A stretch of DNA of 64,000 bases. It comes from Diphasiastrum complanatum. Taxonomy: Eukaryota; Streptophyta; Lycopodiopsida; Lycopodiales; Lycopodiaceae. Within the stretch, counting starts at the first letter, position 1, and every line of letters starts with the position of its first letter. Both the position numbers and the translations under genes were made by a program. This document shows, in pieces, positions 21,320 to 32,135 of the stretch. The notes beneath the pieces were generated by a model. It saw only the letters and a list, made by a program, of their open reading frames with translations, searched no databases and had not been told where the DNA came from. Location: NCBI GenBank assembly GCA_029204225.1, contig CM055105.1, positions 9,769,744 to 9,833,743 on the forward strand, written 5' to 3'.

Positions 21320-22812
21320 ACCTTAGAAATATCAACATCTTCTTGAAGAATGAACCACTCAAAAAATAACTTTGCATTATATAATGTGTACCACCCACAG
21401 CTGAATGAATCATTTTGCTGGGGTGATTGCAAAAAAATTTAGCACACAAGAAATCAATTAAGAAATAGAATGAAACAAATACATTAGAATACTGATTTCA
21501 AAATGTTGTTAAGAAAGAACATAATTTACCTCCAAACTAAGATCTGCTAGTCTACTGAATGAGAAACAGCTGTTGGAATATATTTACTTAAGATGGCAAG
21601 TATATATCTACATTCTTATGTGTATTGCTAGCTGAGTTCATCTTGACACAAAATCCTTTAACAATATTATCTACAGATCTCTTAATAGAGATCAGGTTTA
21701 AACTTCAGTGGTCATGGCAAAATAAGATAGAAAGTCCATTAGTTGCAATTCTGAGAACTATTACCATTGATAATGCCAATGATAAAGCATTTAACAACAA
21801 GAAGCATTTAACATATCTTACTTGGTATAATAAGACACGACCAGGTATTTTGTTGCTGGTGTGAATCCACTAGTCAGACATTGTGACAATGTGCTGTTAT
21901 TCTCCCTGAAGGCCTGAAACAAGAAGTTACTGAGCACCAAAAATTCATTCAATGAATCTCTTGCAATGTCATATTACAAGAGTGTAATCCCAAACTCTAT
22001 CACAAGATCATTGATAGAAGCCGGGCTATTTTTGAGATCCAGACAATCAACAACTCTATAATTTATACTAAAGTCAAGTTCCTCTATTCTAAAACAAAAT
22101 GGAATACCAATTCTATCTACAACATCGACTATGTCCTTCTCAAATTTAAGATAATCTTCGGATCTAAATATGTATAAAGATTTGAACGAGGAGGAGGTGG
22201 CTGAGCAATATCTACAGGAATTATAGGAGTATCCAAAATTGATGTAGCTATATTTACAGCCTTATCTACATTTGCATCCGGGTTAAGCTTCGTAGAATCG
22301 GTGGTATTTACCCTCCTTACTTTCTTTGGGGCTCTCTTGGGGGCTCCCTGCTTTCTAGGGCGCTTGGTAGGAAGATTAGTCCTATGTAGAGGAACAGGTC
22401 TGGGAGTATCAGACTGAGACATGTGTAACTTGCAAAATCTCTCCCTCATCTTCATCAGTAACTGAAAGTCCTTAGGCATTATGGTGAGTCTTTTAGAATG
22501 AATAGCAAGCAAAAATGAATCTTCAAAAAAAAGGCTCGTATAATCCTCAATATCTTCTTGAAGGCATCGGAGAGCAGAGGGTGCGAATCTAACAAGCTGA
22601 CCGAGATGATTTCTAGTTATGTGGCAAACGACACGGTAGAATGGAGCTCTAGGAATCAACAGAGCGGTTGATCTCTGATACTTACGAATATCAGAGAGCC
22701 ACCTGCTGTCGTTGTGCCTTCTAGATCTAGCCGAAGGTGTAATGGCAATTGCAGGGGTTGAGGATGAGCCAGCAGAGAAGAAATCCCTCCTCATATGCTT
22801 TCTCCTATCCAT
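21320..22812 (-). pseudogene. Gene A copy 2: histone H3/CENH3-like domain plus Ulp1-like protease
   Basis: ATG at 22,812, 9 bp inside the nearest iteron. Residues 1-9 (MDRRKHMRR) keep Arg and Lys at the H3 R2, K4 and R8 positions. Residues 38-122 are a clear histone fold: WLSDIRKYQRSTALLIPRAP, then FFEDSFLLAIHSKRLTIMP and KDFQLLMKM. LLIPxAPF is the plant CENH3 version of the segment that reads LLIRKLPF in H3. The histone exon has no stop. A basic tail (PTKRPRKQGAPKRAPKK) follows. A frameshift near 22,165 leads into the middle domain (DRIGIPFCFRIEELDFSI). The protease His exon reads D-H-stop-S-L (TGG to TGA) near 21,710; the Cys exon (about 21,430-21,322) reads QQNDSFSCGWYTLYNAKLFF. Its acceptor AG has become AA. 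Confidence 0.85.
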
Positions 22813-23664
22813 AGACTGAGGGATATCGCACTTGTGCGTGATGACTAGGATAAGCAGGGGAGGATTCTGACGCATTTGCAGAGGAGCGATATGTACAAAA
22901 AGAACGTATGATACATTGAACTTGTGCAAGCCAAATATCAGAGAGATCCTTGAATATAGAAGAGAGACGCACAAGTTTGACATGAGGAGACACATAAGCA
23001 AAAATATCGGACCTGTGCGCATGAAATGCAGTAGGCAGAATATCGATTACGAAGGTGGCGCACAAGTGCGATATGCGAAGGAAAAAAAAAAGTGAAAAAA
23101 ATTCATTGGAGTTTGTGATTTTATATCATGGTTTGCACGTGTGAAAGAACGTCTTGTCGCACGTGCGAACTATCAAGTCATCAAAAAGTCACACGTGGCG
23201 ACAAGTCAACGAATTGTTATTTTGACACATGTCAGGTTGTCATTTCACACGTGTGGGATTGTACGACGTAATGAGAGACATGTGTTGTCCATCCGACTAA
23301 TGAACATGAGACACGTTTCCTTGTGTCATTTCACATGTGTCCAGGTGTCACCTCACACGTGCCAGTGCCAGCAAACCAATCAGAAATGAACACGTGTCTG
23401 TTGACCGTTGACACACGTGTGAAAATTCATTATAAAAGGCACGAAACCCGATTAATTTTTTGCTTTTTTCTTTTTTGAATTTTATAGCATATCGCTCTTG
23501 TGTGCACGCTTTGTTGTACATTTTATTCCTCGATCCCTACTTGCGCACAAGTGCGATATTCAGGTGCTACCTACCGTACATATCCCTCTTGTGCGTGATC
23601 TTTACAGTGAGTTTTGTTTCGTTTTGTCTCCCTCGCGCATAAGTGCAATATCTGTTGTAGTGCC
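22813..23664. promoter_or_regulatory. Divergent A/B promoter of copy 2
   Basis: Same plan as copy 1: iteron clusters next to each start codon and a central zone (about 23,135-23,420) with many CACGTG, CACACGTGTG and CACATGTG palindromes. Base sequence outside these motifs differs strongly from copy 1, so the motif layout appears to be what is conserved. Confidence 0.68.
22822..23652. repeat. Bipartite 18-bp iterons, copy-2 type
   Basis: Consensus GATATCGCACTTGTGCGC. Good copies: 22,822-22,840 (forward), 22,993-23,010 (forward, AATATCGGACCTGTGCGC), 23,058-23,074 (inverted), 23,487-23,505 (forward), 23,543-23,560 (inverted), 23,578-23,597 (forward) and 23,635-23,652 (inverted). The first lies 9 bp upstream of the gene A ATG; the last lies 12 bp upstream of the gene B ATG. 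The GATATCGC half equals copy 1; the ACTTGTGCGC half is different. Confidence 0.8.
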
Positions 23665-25175
23665 ATGGCCTCTTCCTCAGGATCTACACGAGATTTGGGC
23701 CTAAGTTCGTTTTTTATTGAATTTGGGATTACTGAAAATCTAGACTACTTTCGTAGCCTATTTAGGCCATATCTAACATGTTTTTAAGACTGCACAAGCC
23801 AATTCTGACTTATTTTATGAACATTCAAGTTACATTTAGGGATATACTCAGTAAGCCTATTATCTCCATAGGTTCACTCTCGTACATGCATTATACTGAT
23901 CTTGTTCATTTCTTCCTAGCTTTTAGACAAAGACTAAATAGAATGTTCACCAAATTGTTGGATCTTTTTAAAAGCAGTTCAATGTGTTCGTACAGCAACA
24001 AAAAATGTCGATTGGTTGAATACCAGAGTGGTTTTATACTTTTTCTATTAGTTTAGATCCTGGATGATGAGGAAGTTTCTGCTGTTGACCCTCATATTGC
24101 ATCATCCTCTGTTCAGTCATCTATTAAGGATATCAGTCACTTCCTAATCGACACCCCTGATAAGGATAGTGACTCTATTGATGTAAATACTGATGTGCTC
24201 CAGGATTCTTTTATTGGCCAGAATACATCTGCTGATGAATCAATCCCTATAGATGAGTCTAAATGTCTTTTCAATTTGCCAATATATTATATAAACGATG
24301 ATGTATATTTTACTACAGCTGATTTATGTCAGTTTTTTGACTATCGTGAAGTGAGGTGCTATGTTTATTCTCCGACACAATTTCTGAGTTTTTTGACTTT
24401 GTAGATTTTGAAACAGATGACTTTGTTGCTGGAATTGATTATGATGATGAGGAGGGACTTATGACTGGTGAAGAGTGCTTGACTAAGACTTTATCAAATA
24501 TTGCTGAGGATGGACAAGACAGACCATCCGATGAAGAATTCACAGCATTTCAATCCCAAACGGGCTTCCCTCATCCATCATCAATGCATTTCACAGATGA
24601 TTCCACTTTAGTAGGTGGTCATAATATTGATCATCTTGATCTGGTTGTTGTTGATGATGAAGAATGTGTAAGTGTTTAAACTTCCTTCCATTAGAATGTT
24701 CTTAACTGCTGAATGTATTTTTTAACATATTTCTTATTGCAGGATGCTCTCATAATTGACAACTTTGCTGCGAGACGAGGTGGTTACAGACAACATGCAT
24801 TCTCGTTCTAGAGGGATAGTGGACTTGGCCACTATCTTAGGCATATTTTGAAGAATGAGATCTGTATTGCTCATTCGAAGCTGAGCCCAGTTGGGGAGAT
24901 AAGTGGCAGTTAAAGCTTTATCATTTTATCTAGGAGGACATAAATTTGTTAAGACAAATAAGCTCATTTTCGTCAAAAGATCTTATGTTTTGAACATTCT
25001 AGGTTTTACTGATGGGAATGTTCCTTTAAGGAGCTCCCGTTATTCATTGTACTCTACTTATATTGAACTTAGTGGAAATAAGGATAATGCACATCTATTA
25101 GATGCATACTCTAGCAGAGAATTTCTTCATGACAATACAACCATAGAAGCTGACACACAAACTGATGGTGAATAG
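23665..25175 (+). pseudogene. Gene B copy 2
   Basis: ATG at 23,665 (MASSSGSTRDLGLSSFFIEF). After a frameshift near 23,785 the conserved blocks follow: LSYMHYTDLVHFFLAFRQRL, MCSYSNKKCRLV (equivalent to the CDQHNRSC patch of copy 1), LFNLPIYYINDDVYFTTADL and an acidic stretch (RPSDEEFTAFQ). Exon 1 ends at 24,667; the GT-AG intron 24,668-24,742 is at the same site as in copy 1. Exon 2 (24,743-25,175) has NEICIAHSKLS, KALSFYLGGHKF, KLIFVKRSYV and DAYSSREFLHDNTT, ending in TAG. Lesions: two or more frameshifts and a TAG near 24,810. No known family recognised. Confidence 0.7.
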
Positions 25176-25209
25176 TGGACACTTTGTATTTTGTTATAAT
25201 ACAATCAAT

Positions 25210-25343
25210 ACATTTACATTGAGTATTTTTTCTCTCTCTCTTGTTCCATGAATTTGCATGCAATTCTGAACATGTCACACATTTACATTGAGTATTTCTC
25301 CTCTCTTGTTCAATGAATTTGCAAGCAATTCTGAACATGTCAT
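25210..25343. repeat. Two tandem copies of a 65-70 bp unit
   Basis: The unit begins CATTTACATTGAGTATTT and ends GCAATTCTGAACATGTCA; copies at about 25,210-25,277 and 25,279-25,343. It lies between the convergent ends of genes B and C in copy 2 and is absent in copy 1. Confidence 0.7.
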
Positions 25344-25404
25344 GATTTGATGACAATGATGATTGAATGTCTTTGTTATCTTCTACTCAGCAATCATCAA
25401 ATTT

Positions 25405-27480
25405 TCTCTTCCTGTATGAACTTGCATGCTTTTCTAAACTTGTTGTATTGTGTGGACTTTGTTATATGTTGAATCTGAACTCTGCAGTAGAACCACTGAA
25501 ACAATTGACAAATGTAGTTTCATTTTTCATTGGTTCCTCCATGTTGTGTATTTTGATGAAATGTTGCTCGTGCTTGCCAATGTGACTTCTCCATCCCTTG
25601 TGATGACTAGACACTCAAGCTTCTATATGTGTTTCCAAAAATTGCTGTGTGATCTCTTAGTATGTGCTGCAGCTGTCAAAACCATAATGTCAGTCTTATG
25701 TTTGGATCTAGATATATATGAAAAATTGAAAGCATCTTGAAGAATTTATGCTAACCATGTAATGAGTGATGTGATCTTCTCCCCATGCTTTTGATACTGC
25801 ATTAACAAACTTGACACAAGTCCTTTTTGTACAACTTTCTTATCAAAATCAGAGTATCTATCTTTTCTTAAAATAACAATCATACTATCAAGCTTCTTCT
25901 ATACATCAACTTTTAGTACTCTAGTTTTGCCGTCTTTCTCGAAGTCTTGAGTGGCAGCAATAATATTTGTCCAGACTGATTGTTGAATATTAGAAGCCTT
26001 ACCAATATGATTTGATAGGAATCGACGTGCTTTTGCTCCTCCTATGTTTGGCTTAGTTGGCATATTCCCATTCTTTCCTGAAAGCTTTTCATCTTTTTGA
26101 ATTTTGACATGTCCCTTATGAAGTCCTGCTTTTGATAAAACATCTTCTAATCGAGAGATAACTTCTTTTGCTGATCATGCTGCCTTAGTATTACAAGCAA
26201 GAAGTATATGAAGATAAATGATCTATTCTATTAATCTAACTTTTGCATGAAGAGTGCAAACATGCACATTTTTCAAGGGGATAGGCAGCACAGCTTCCAG
26301 TTTGGATCTGCATATTCTCTAGTGATTTATGTACTCCTAATAACATCTTTTGCCATTTTCATGCAGTACAAACAAGGGTGTTTTGATGTAGCACCTTGAG
26401 AGACATTATACATACATTTCAATGTTTTCAAATCACCTGCTAAGTGCCATTCAACATTGAAGTCTCCAACTCCTGGAACATTGATAAGTCCTCCATCCAT
26501 ATGGTCCTTGATGATCCTAGGATAAGATGTCCTTGAGAATATCTATGATAATATATCATGATTCTCCTTCAACACCTATCTGAAGAATTAATCAGACTTA
26601 GTTAACAAAAAATTAATACTATTCAATGAATGTAATGTAATAATGAGGCTAGTTACCTGAAACGCTGTCAACCATCATATATCATTTTCTGACTAGACAC
26701 TAAATCTGAAATCTTCTTGGTCCTCTGTTTGTGATAGTGCACCATTCATGAGAGTTATACTAACCCTCTCCATCTTTTGCCCTTTCACAATTTTTGACTC
26801 ATCTAACTTAAGTACTATGATTATTTTGCCATTCACCTTTTCAAAGGTTATATAATAGAATGTGACGATGTATCTCAACAAGTAATTTAGATCAACAAAT
26901 AAGTTGTTTGATGAATTATAGGATATCGATCTTCCATCAGTTTCATACATCTCCTCAATATGAAATGGATTTCTAGTGATCTTATGCATACCTATGTTTA
27001 ATGTATCTCTCTCTTTCTTCAAGTGATATGTCCTAGGGATTGGGACTTTTCTAATTTGAACTTGCTTAAAAGCTTCTCTAATTAGTTTAAATATTGTTGC
27101 ATATGCTTCCCTGCTAATACTTGCAAAATCACAAGCACCCTGAATTATAGTCTTATCTAAAAATTCTTGAATGTCCACCATCAAAGACTCTATTATTTTA
27201 CACTTTACATTTGAACTCCTATTGTTTATCATGACACGCTCAGTGGATTTGCCTATCAATATTGTGCCCAACGACATTCCTAGTGAAGCATTGTCTTTAA
27301 TATTCCGAGGAGCTACTCATGCATATATGCAAAAAAAGTAGATAGTTACCTGAATATCACCATAGCTGAAATTAAATCCAAATGTCATTGAAAAACTTAC
27401 AAAAATCAGAATATGCTTACTTGAATGCACGAATCCTTCTATTTCGATAACCTCCTTTTGAAAGCATTTGAATATCCTTG
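25405..27480 (-). pseudogene. Gene C copy 2: DDE-type transposase-like protein
   Basis: Leftward, multi-exon, with several stops. It begins near MLSKGGYRNRRIRAFK (about 27,465), followed by a long open segment (27,277-26,693) whose end VNGKIIIVLKLDESKIVKG supplies a candidate first catalytic Asp (about 26,803). The next exon has DFNVEWHLAGDLKTL (candidate second Asp about 26,434) followed by a CLYC pair (metal-binding-like). Later exons have WGEDHITHYM and GMEKSHWQARATFHQN (candidate Glu about 25,590), then NTQHGGT and LFQWFY. This order of D, D with nearby cysteines, and E-x2-H followed by a Gly pair matches the layout of large eukaryotic DDE transposases related to the KDZ group in my judgement. 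Stops at SLSV, RFSV and elsewhere show decay. The same C-terminus flanks gene B in copy 1. Confidence 0.6.
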
Positions 27481-27546
27481 CAACTGACAAATTTGTGCAA
27501 ATAAAACAATTTAAATACAGTGAAAATTTGAGCTAACAATTAATAT

Positions 27547-28360
27547 CTAAAATGCATCATCATCGGTATCAACACTTCCAAACTCAACATCATTATTGGA
27601 ATATATAGAAGGTGAGGATGTAGATGAGCCATCCTCTTTGACACTATCTACAAGAACATCATCCTCATCTCTATGCAATCCAAGCTTAGCTTCAATTTGT
27701 TTATGTGTCCTTCTGGAGGACGTTCCAGTCTCGTTAGGGCAAAGTTTGGCTGGAAGCCATGCTTTGATAATATCTTTTGTTGCCTTTCTAATGCGACCAG
27801 ATTTCATTAGCTGAAAATCAATCACAAGAATATCATCATCATCAAGAACTAAGTACACTTGTGTGGGGTTGGTTTTTGGCTCCCTTTTGTTTTCTTTCTC
27901 TAGATATATTGGCCACCATTTCTGGACTATACTTTCCATTAAATGAATTAGGATGTTGTGTTCGAAACCAGTGTACTAGAATGGATTCAAGTTGTCCATT
28001 TGATAATTTTAATAAATCAAGAACTTTGCACAACCCAAATGAATGACCAAGTGGATCATCATTAGCAAGAGTAACAACCATGGTACCAACTTTTATGTCT
28101 TGTACATTTCCATGCCACATATTCATAAGGTCCTCTTGCCTTTGACGAGATCTTCAAGCTCCCAAATACATTTCTCTTGAAGGTACATGCAGTAGCGTAT
28201 TCATTTCATAGACAACATTAGAATCTTCATTTACCGGTGCACAATTAATGGATGGCCGTAAAAATGGATTTCTCAAATCGATATCATTATTATTATTTTT
28301 CGGGCAAGAATGGACTCTTGATCTTCAAAACATTGATCCCACCAATCCAAATCTTGATTA
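27547..28360 (-). pseudogene. Gene D: possible BAH/Tudor-like chromatin-reader protein upstream of gene C
   Basis: Leftward. An N-terminal part (AYAGNQDLDWWDQCFEDQES, about 28,320) is followed by a frameshift and a stop. Then comes KVGTMVVTLANDDPLGHSFG, LCKVLDLLK and ILVHWFRTQHPNSFNGKYSP (about 28,090-27,930), and a last segment with VLDDDDILVIDFQLMKSGRI and an acidic Ser-rich end (DDDAF, TAG at 27,547). The alternation of V/T strands, a lysine-valine step and V-x-WF resembles BAH or Tudor-type small beta-barrels. It could equally be an accessory part of the transposase. Assignment is weak. Confidence 0.35.
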
Positions 28361-28421
28361 CCAGCATATGCCATCGCCTTATAGATGAGAATTTTTTTTT
28401 TCTCGGATGCATTTTTCATAA

Positions 28422-31320
28422 TCAATATCTTTGATGAGCTTGAGTGATTGTTGAGGAAATTTCAAGAGGTTCTTGAAAATAAGCATGCATTGTTTGTTCT
28501 GGAATAAATGAGAGAAATTGGAGTCCTTCCTCTGGAAGCCAAGTGGGAGAGATCAAGAGTTGTTTGCCAAATAGATATGTCTTGTTGTCTTCTTTCATTC
28601 TTATAAGAAATTGATGTTGAAAACTGATATCGTTTAGTTGGAAAATACACTTCTCATCATGGTCTGCAAGCAGTTGCCTGAGCCAAATCGCCTCTTTGGT
28701 TTCATTTGTGGTAGCTATGTATTCGGATTTTGTTGATGATAATGCAAACTGAGGTCTGCTTCCGGTTGTTCCATGAGATTGGGCCTTGGTTGTATAAGAA
28801 TACATTTCCAGAAGTTGATTTTCTGGTGTCGACATCTCCTGCCCAATCTGCATCTGTGTAGGCTTCAAGGATGTTTGCAGTTTGGCTACCTCCATAGCAG
28901 ATGATGAGAGTTGTCGTTGCTTGGATGTTCATCAGATTCAGATTATTACTAAATAAGAGTGTATCATCTACGTAGAGAGTGATGATGATGAAGTAATCTG
29001 ATACAGACTTGAAATAGACATTCGAGTCTACTGAGTTTGGAATGAAACCATTCTCTATCAAAAATGCGTTAATATTTTGGAACTAGGCTCTGGGTGACTG
29101 TTTCAGCCCATAGAGCACCTTGTGGATTTTGCATACAAGGTGTTGCTGCTTGCCGTTGAGTTCGTATCCCTGGCTGCATCTTGTAGATTTTCTCTTCGAT
29201 GGTTCCATTGAGGAAAGCGGGCTAGACATCCATTGAGAAAAGCAGTCTCTGGACATCCATTTGGTGGACTTCAAGATCTGTTGTGGCTACAAAGGAGAGG
29301 AGTAGGTGGATCGATGCATGTTTGACTACTGGGCTGAAGGTTTCTGAATGATCCAGATCTGGAATCTGGAAAAAGCCTTTGGCGACTAGCCTGGACTTCT
29401 AGCAATTTAGCCTTCCTTGAGCGTCGTACTTTTTCTTGAATATCCATTTTCATGGAATGGGTTTCCGGTCCTTTCGTAGCTTACTGAGTGTCCATGTTTG
29501 ATTCTCCATAAGAGAATTGAATTCGGTGTCCATCGCTACTTTCCACTGGTCAACATCAGGAGTAGACAGCGCCTCAGCAACTATGTTTGGTTCCTGCACG
29601 CAGTAGCAGGTAGAATCATCAATAAATCTGGTTGGAGGCTGTCTGGACCTGTTCAACCTTCTGGGTTGAGCTTTGGTCCTCTGATGTGGATTAACTTGTT
29701 GAGATTCTGACTCATCATTTGAGTCAACATCGAGATTCTTCAGTTGACTCTCTAGATTGGAATTGGCTACTTGTTCGATCCATGAGTCAAAATTATCAGC
29801 AGCTTTTCCTTTGTGGTTGATGAACTGGTATTCCATGAAAATGACATCTCTACTGGTGAATGCCTTCTCGGTATCCAGATTGTAGAGCTTGTATGCCTTG
29901 TGATTTGGGAAATAGCCGATGAAAATCATTTTTCTGCTCTTGTCATCTAGCTTTCTTCTTAGGTCCTCAGAGATCTGAGCAAAAGTGATGCATTTAGACA
30001 CTCGAATATGTTTGAGTGATGGTTTAGATCCTGTCCACACCATTTAGGGCTTTGGTGATGGATCGATTCTGCAAATAGGTAGTTGTTGTAACAGCTTCAG
30101 CCCGGAATATCTTTGGAAGAGAGGCATGGGCCATCATGCTCTTGGCACTCTCGATGAGTGTTCGATTCTTCCGCTCAGCTACACCATTGGACTGAGGTGA
30201 GTAACTGGTTGTGTATTGTTGAAGTATCCCATTGGCCTTGTAGAACTCCTTGAATTCTGTGGAGATGTACCCTCCCCCTCCATTTGTGCGTAGAGCCTTG
30301 ATCTTCCTGTGGGTCTGGTTCTCTACAAACGCCTTGAACTACATGAAGAACTTGAATGCTTCAGATTTGTTCTTCAAATAGTAGGTTGCAGTCCTTCAAG
30401 AGAAGTCATCGATGAATGTTAGAAAATAGAGAGCTCCCCCTGTGGAAGCAGTCTTCATCGGGCCACAAATGTTGCTATGTAAAAGGTCAAGCAAGCCCTT
30501 GGATGTGTGAACTGAGTCTGAGCTGAAGGGACTCCTTGCATGCTTGCTGATAATACAGCCCTCGCATGGGAAAGTTGGCTTGTTGACTGAAGATAGGTCT
30601 TGTACTAGACTCTGAGTTGACATTTGTTGAATACTGTTGTAGTTAAGATGGCCAAGTTTGAAATGCCACAGCATATTAATTGATTCAAAAGTGGCTGTGC
30701 GAAGAGCTTGACTATTAGAAGAATAGCAATGGCTGAGTTTGTACAAATGGCCGCTTCTTCTTCCGTAGGCTAGAACCTTTCAGGATTTTTCAAGAATTGT
30801 GCAGCCTTCTTTGTCAAATTCGACCCTCCAACCTGAATCGGTGATTCTGCTAATTGAGAGCAGATTCTTGGTCAGATTTGAAACGTGGAGAATGTTGGAA
30901 AACAACTTGAAATCACCTCTTTTGAATTCTACTCTGACTATTCTTTCACCTTCAATTGAATGAAATGAGTTGTCTCCAAGTTGCACAACTCAAGAGGGGG
31001 TGAATGACTTGTAGTCTTTGAACCAGTCGCGATGGTGAGTCATGTGTTGAGTTGCTTTGGAGTCTAGATACCAGGAATCAATATCATGTTGTTCTTCGAC
31101 TTTGGTCATGAAAGCTGCTTCATCTTCTTCTTCTTCTTGTTGCTGATTTGAGTGACTAGCTGTAGCACTATGTGCTTGTTGTTGGAACTGTTTCTTTTTT
31201 TCGTTGTTATACTTCAAAGTTTGGCAGTCCTTGATTTTGTGGCCAGTCCTCTTACAGTATCTGCAGAAAAGTTTCTGCACTGGTTGGAAAGCTTGAAATC
31301 GATCCTGAATCATGATTTGG
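28422..31320 (-). pseudogene. Ty1/copia gag-pol remnant (element VI)
   Basis: Leftward. Zinc knuckle FCRYCKRTGHKIKDC (about 31,265), protease with altered active site (WYLDSKATQHM; usual DSGA), GAG-pre-integrase (LWHFKLGHLNYNS, about 30,665), integrase (HSNICGPM, FLTFIDDFS, about 30,420; then NGVAERKNR-like bases near 30,170) and linker (ISEDLRRKLDDKSRK to about 29,450). RT is broken by stops and deletions (LVCKIHKVLYGLKQSPRA near 29,100; TLYVDDTLLF about 28,980). RNase H follows (YTDADWAGDVDTRKSTSG, about 28,850). It is inserted next to or into gene D at about 28,425. Confidence 0.85.
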
Positions 31321-31329
31321 TCTAGACTG

Positions 31330-32135
31330 CATGTTGCTCTTCTTGTTAGTAGAGCCTGACTTTGTAGATCTCTTGGATCTAAACTTGTTAAAATTCCCTC
31401 ACATTATTTATCAAAAGACACATGGAAGCCACGTAAAAAAAGTGTAAGTGCACAAAATTTGAGCATTCCTCATAAAAATCTCACACTCTTCAATGCCTAT
31501 GATATTTCAATTGTGCAAGACAAATCACACTTCACAACTAAACAACTCAAATAAATAAACACTCTAAAAATATGACTAATATAAAAGCCGCTAAACAAAA
31601 GTCTTGTTGCACAATGTCTTAAGTTTTTAACATTCCACTTATAGCTACCCATCAACAAAAATGATAGCCTTGAAAAAAGTCTTGTTACAATTTCTAGCTT
31701 AACATTAGGCTTACTCATCCTACTCATGAAAAAATCCATACTCCTCAATGAGGTCTACATTCTCATCTATCATGATGTCCTCACTTGCTAAAAGCCCTTA
31801 ATGAATGCTAGGTTCTGAAGGGTGAATTGATACTCGGGTTACACCTCCCTCCAAATGACGGTCCAGTTCTCAACCTCAATCCAAGGCTCAAAGGAACCCG
31901 ACAGTTCTCAACCGTGGCCGATTCTTACAAAAGAGCATACCCATTGGTTCTACATAGAAGCCGGTTCTTGAGAAATAGTGTACCCGTCGGTTATGGTCTT
32001 TAAACCGGGTTGAGAACCGAAAAAAAAATCAATACCCGGCCAACACTGGTAATAACATCGTATACACGGTCTGCTTTGTCTGATGTTGAATAGCCAATGA
32101 AATATTTTTACAGCTTACTGGGTCCAGCTTCTTCC
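31330..32135. other. Unassigned, LTR- or gag-like debris
   Basis: A weak leftward gag flavour exists at 31,320-31,390. The rest is AT-rich, with polypyrimidine patches, and shows no confident protein or RNA feature. Confidence 0.3.

Larger units (their letters stand above)
21160..28420. mobile_element. Three-gene element copy 2 (genes A, B, C plus D)
   Basis: Most complete copy: gene A leftward (about 21,320-22,812), iteron-bearing divergent promoter (22,813-23,664), gene B rightward (23,665-25,175), gene C transposase-like leftward (about 25,405-27,480), gene D leftward upstream of C (about 27,547-28,360). Gene E (19.8-20.85 kb) may extend it leftward. The right side is cut by a copia element near 28,425. 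No terminal inverted repeats or target duplications could be identified by eye. Confidence 0.72.

Noticed and set aside
21160-22812. Host CENH3 or H3 gene rather than an element gene
   Set aside because: The domain is fused to a protease, occurs in two diverged copies each with the same partner gene B and iterons, is broken by stops, and lies among transposons.
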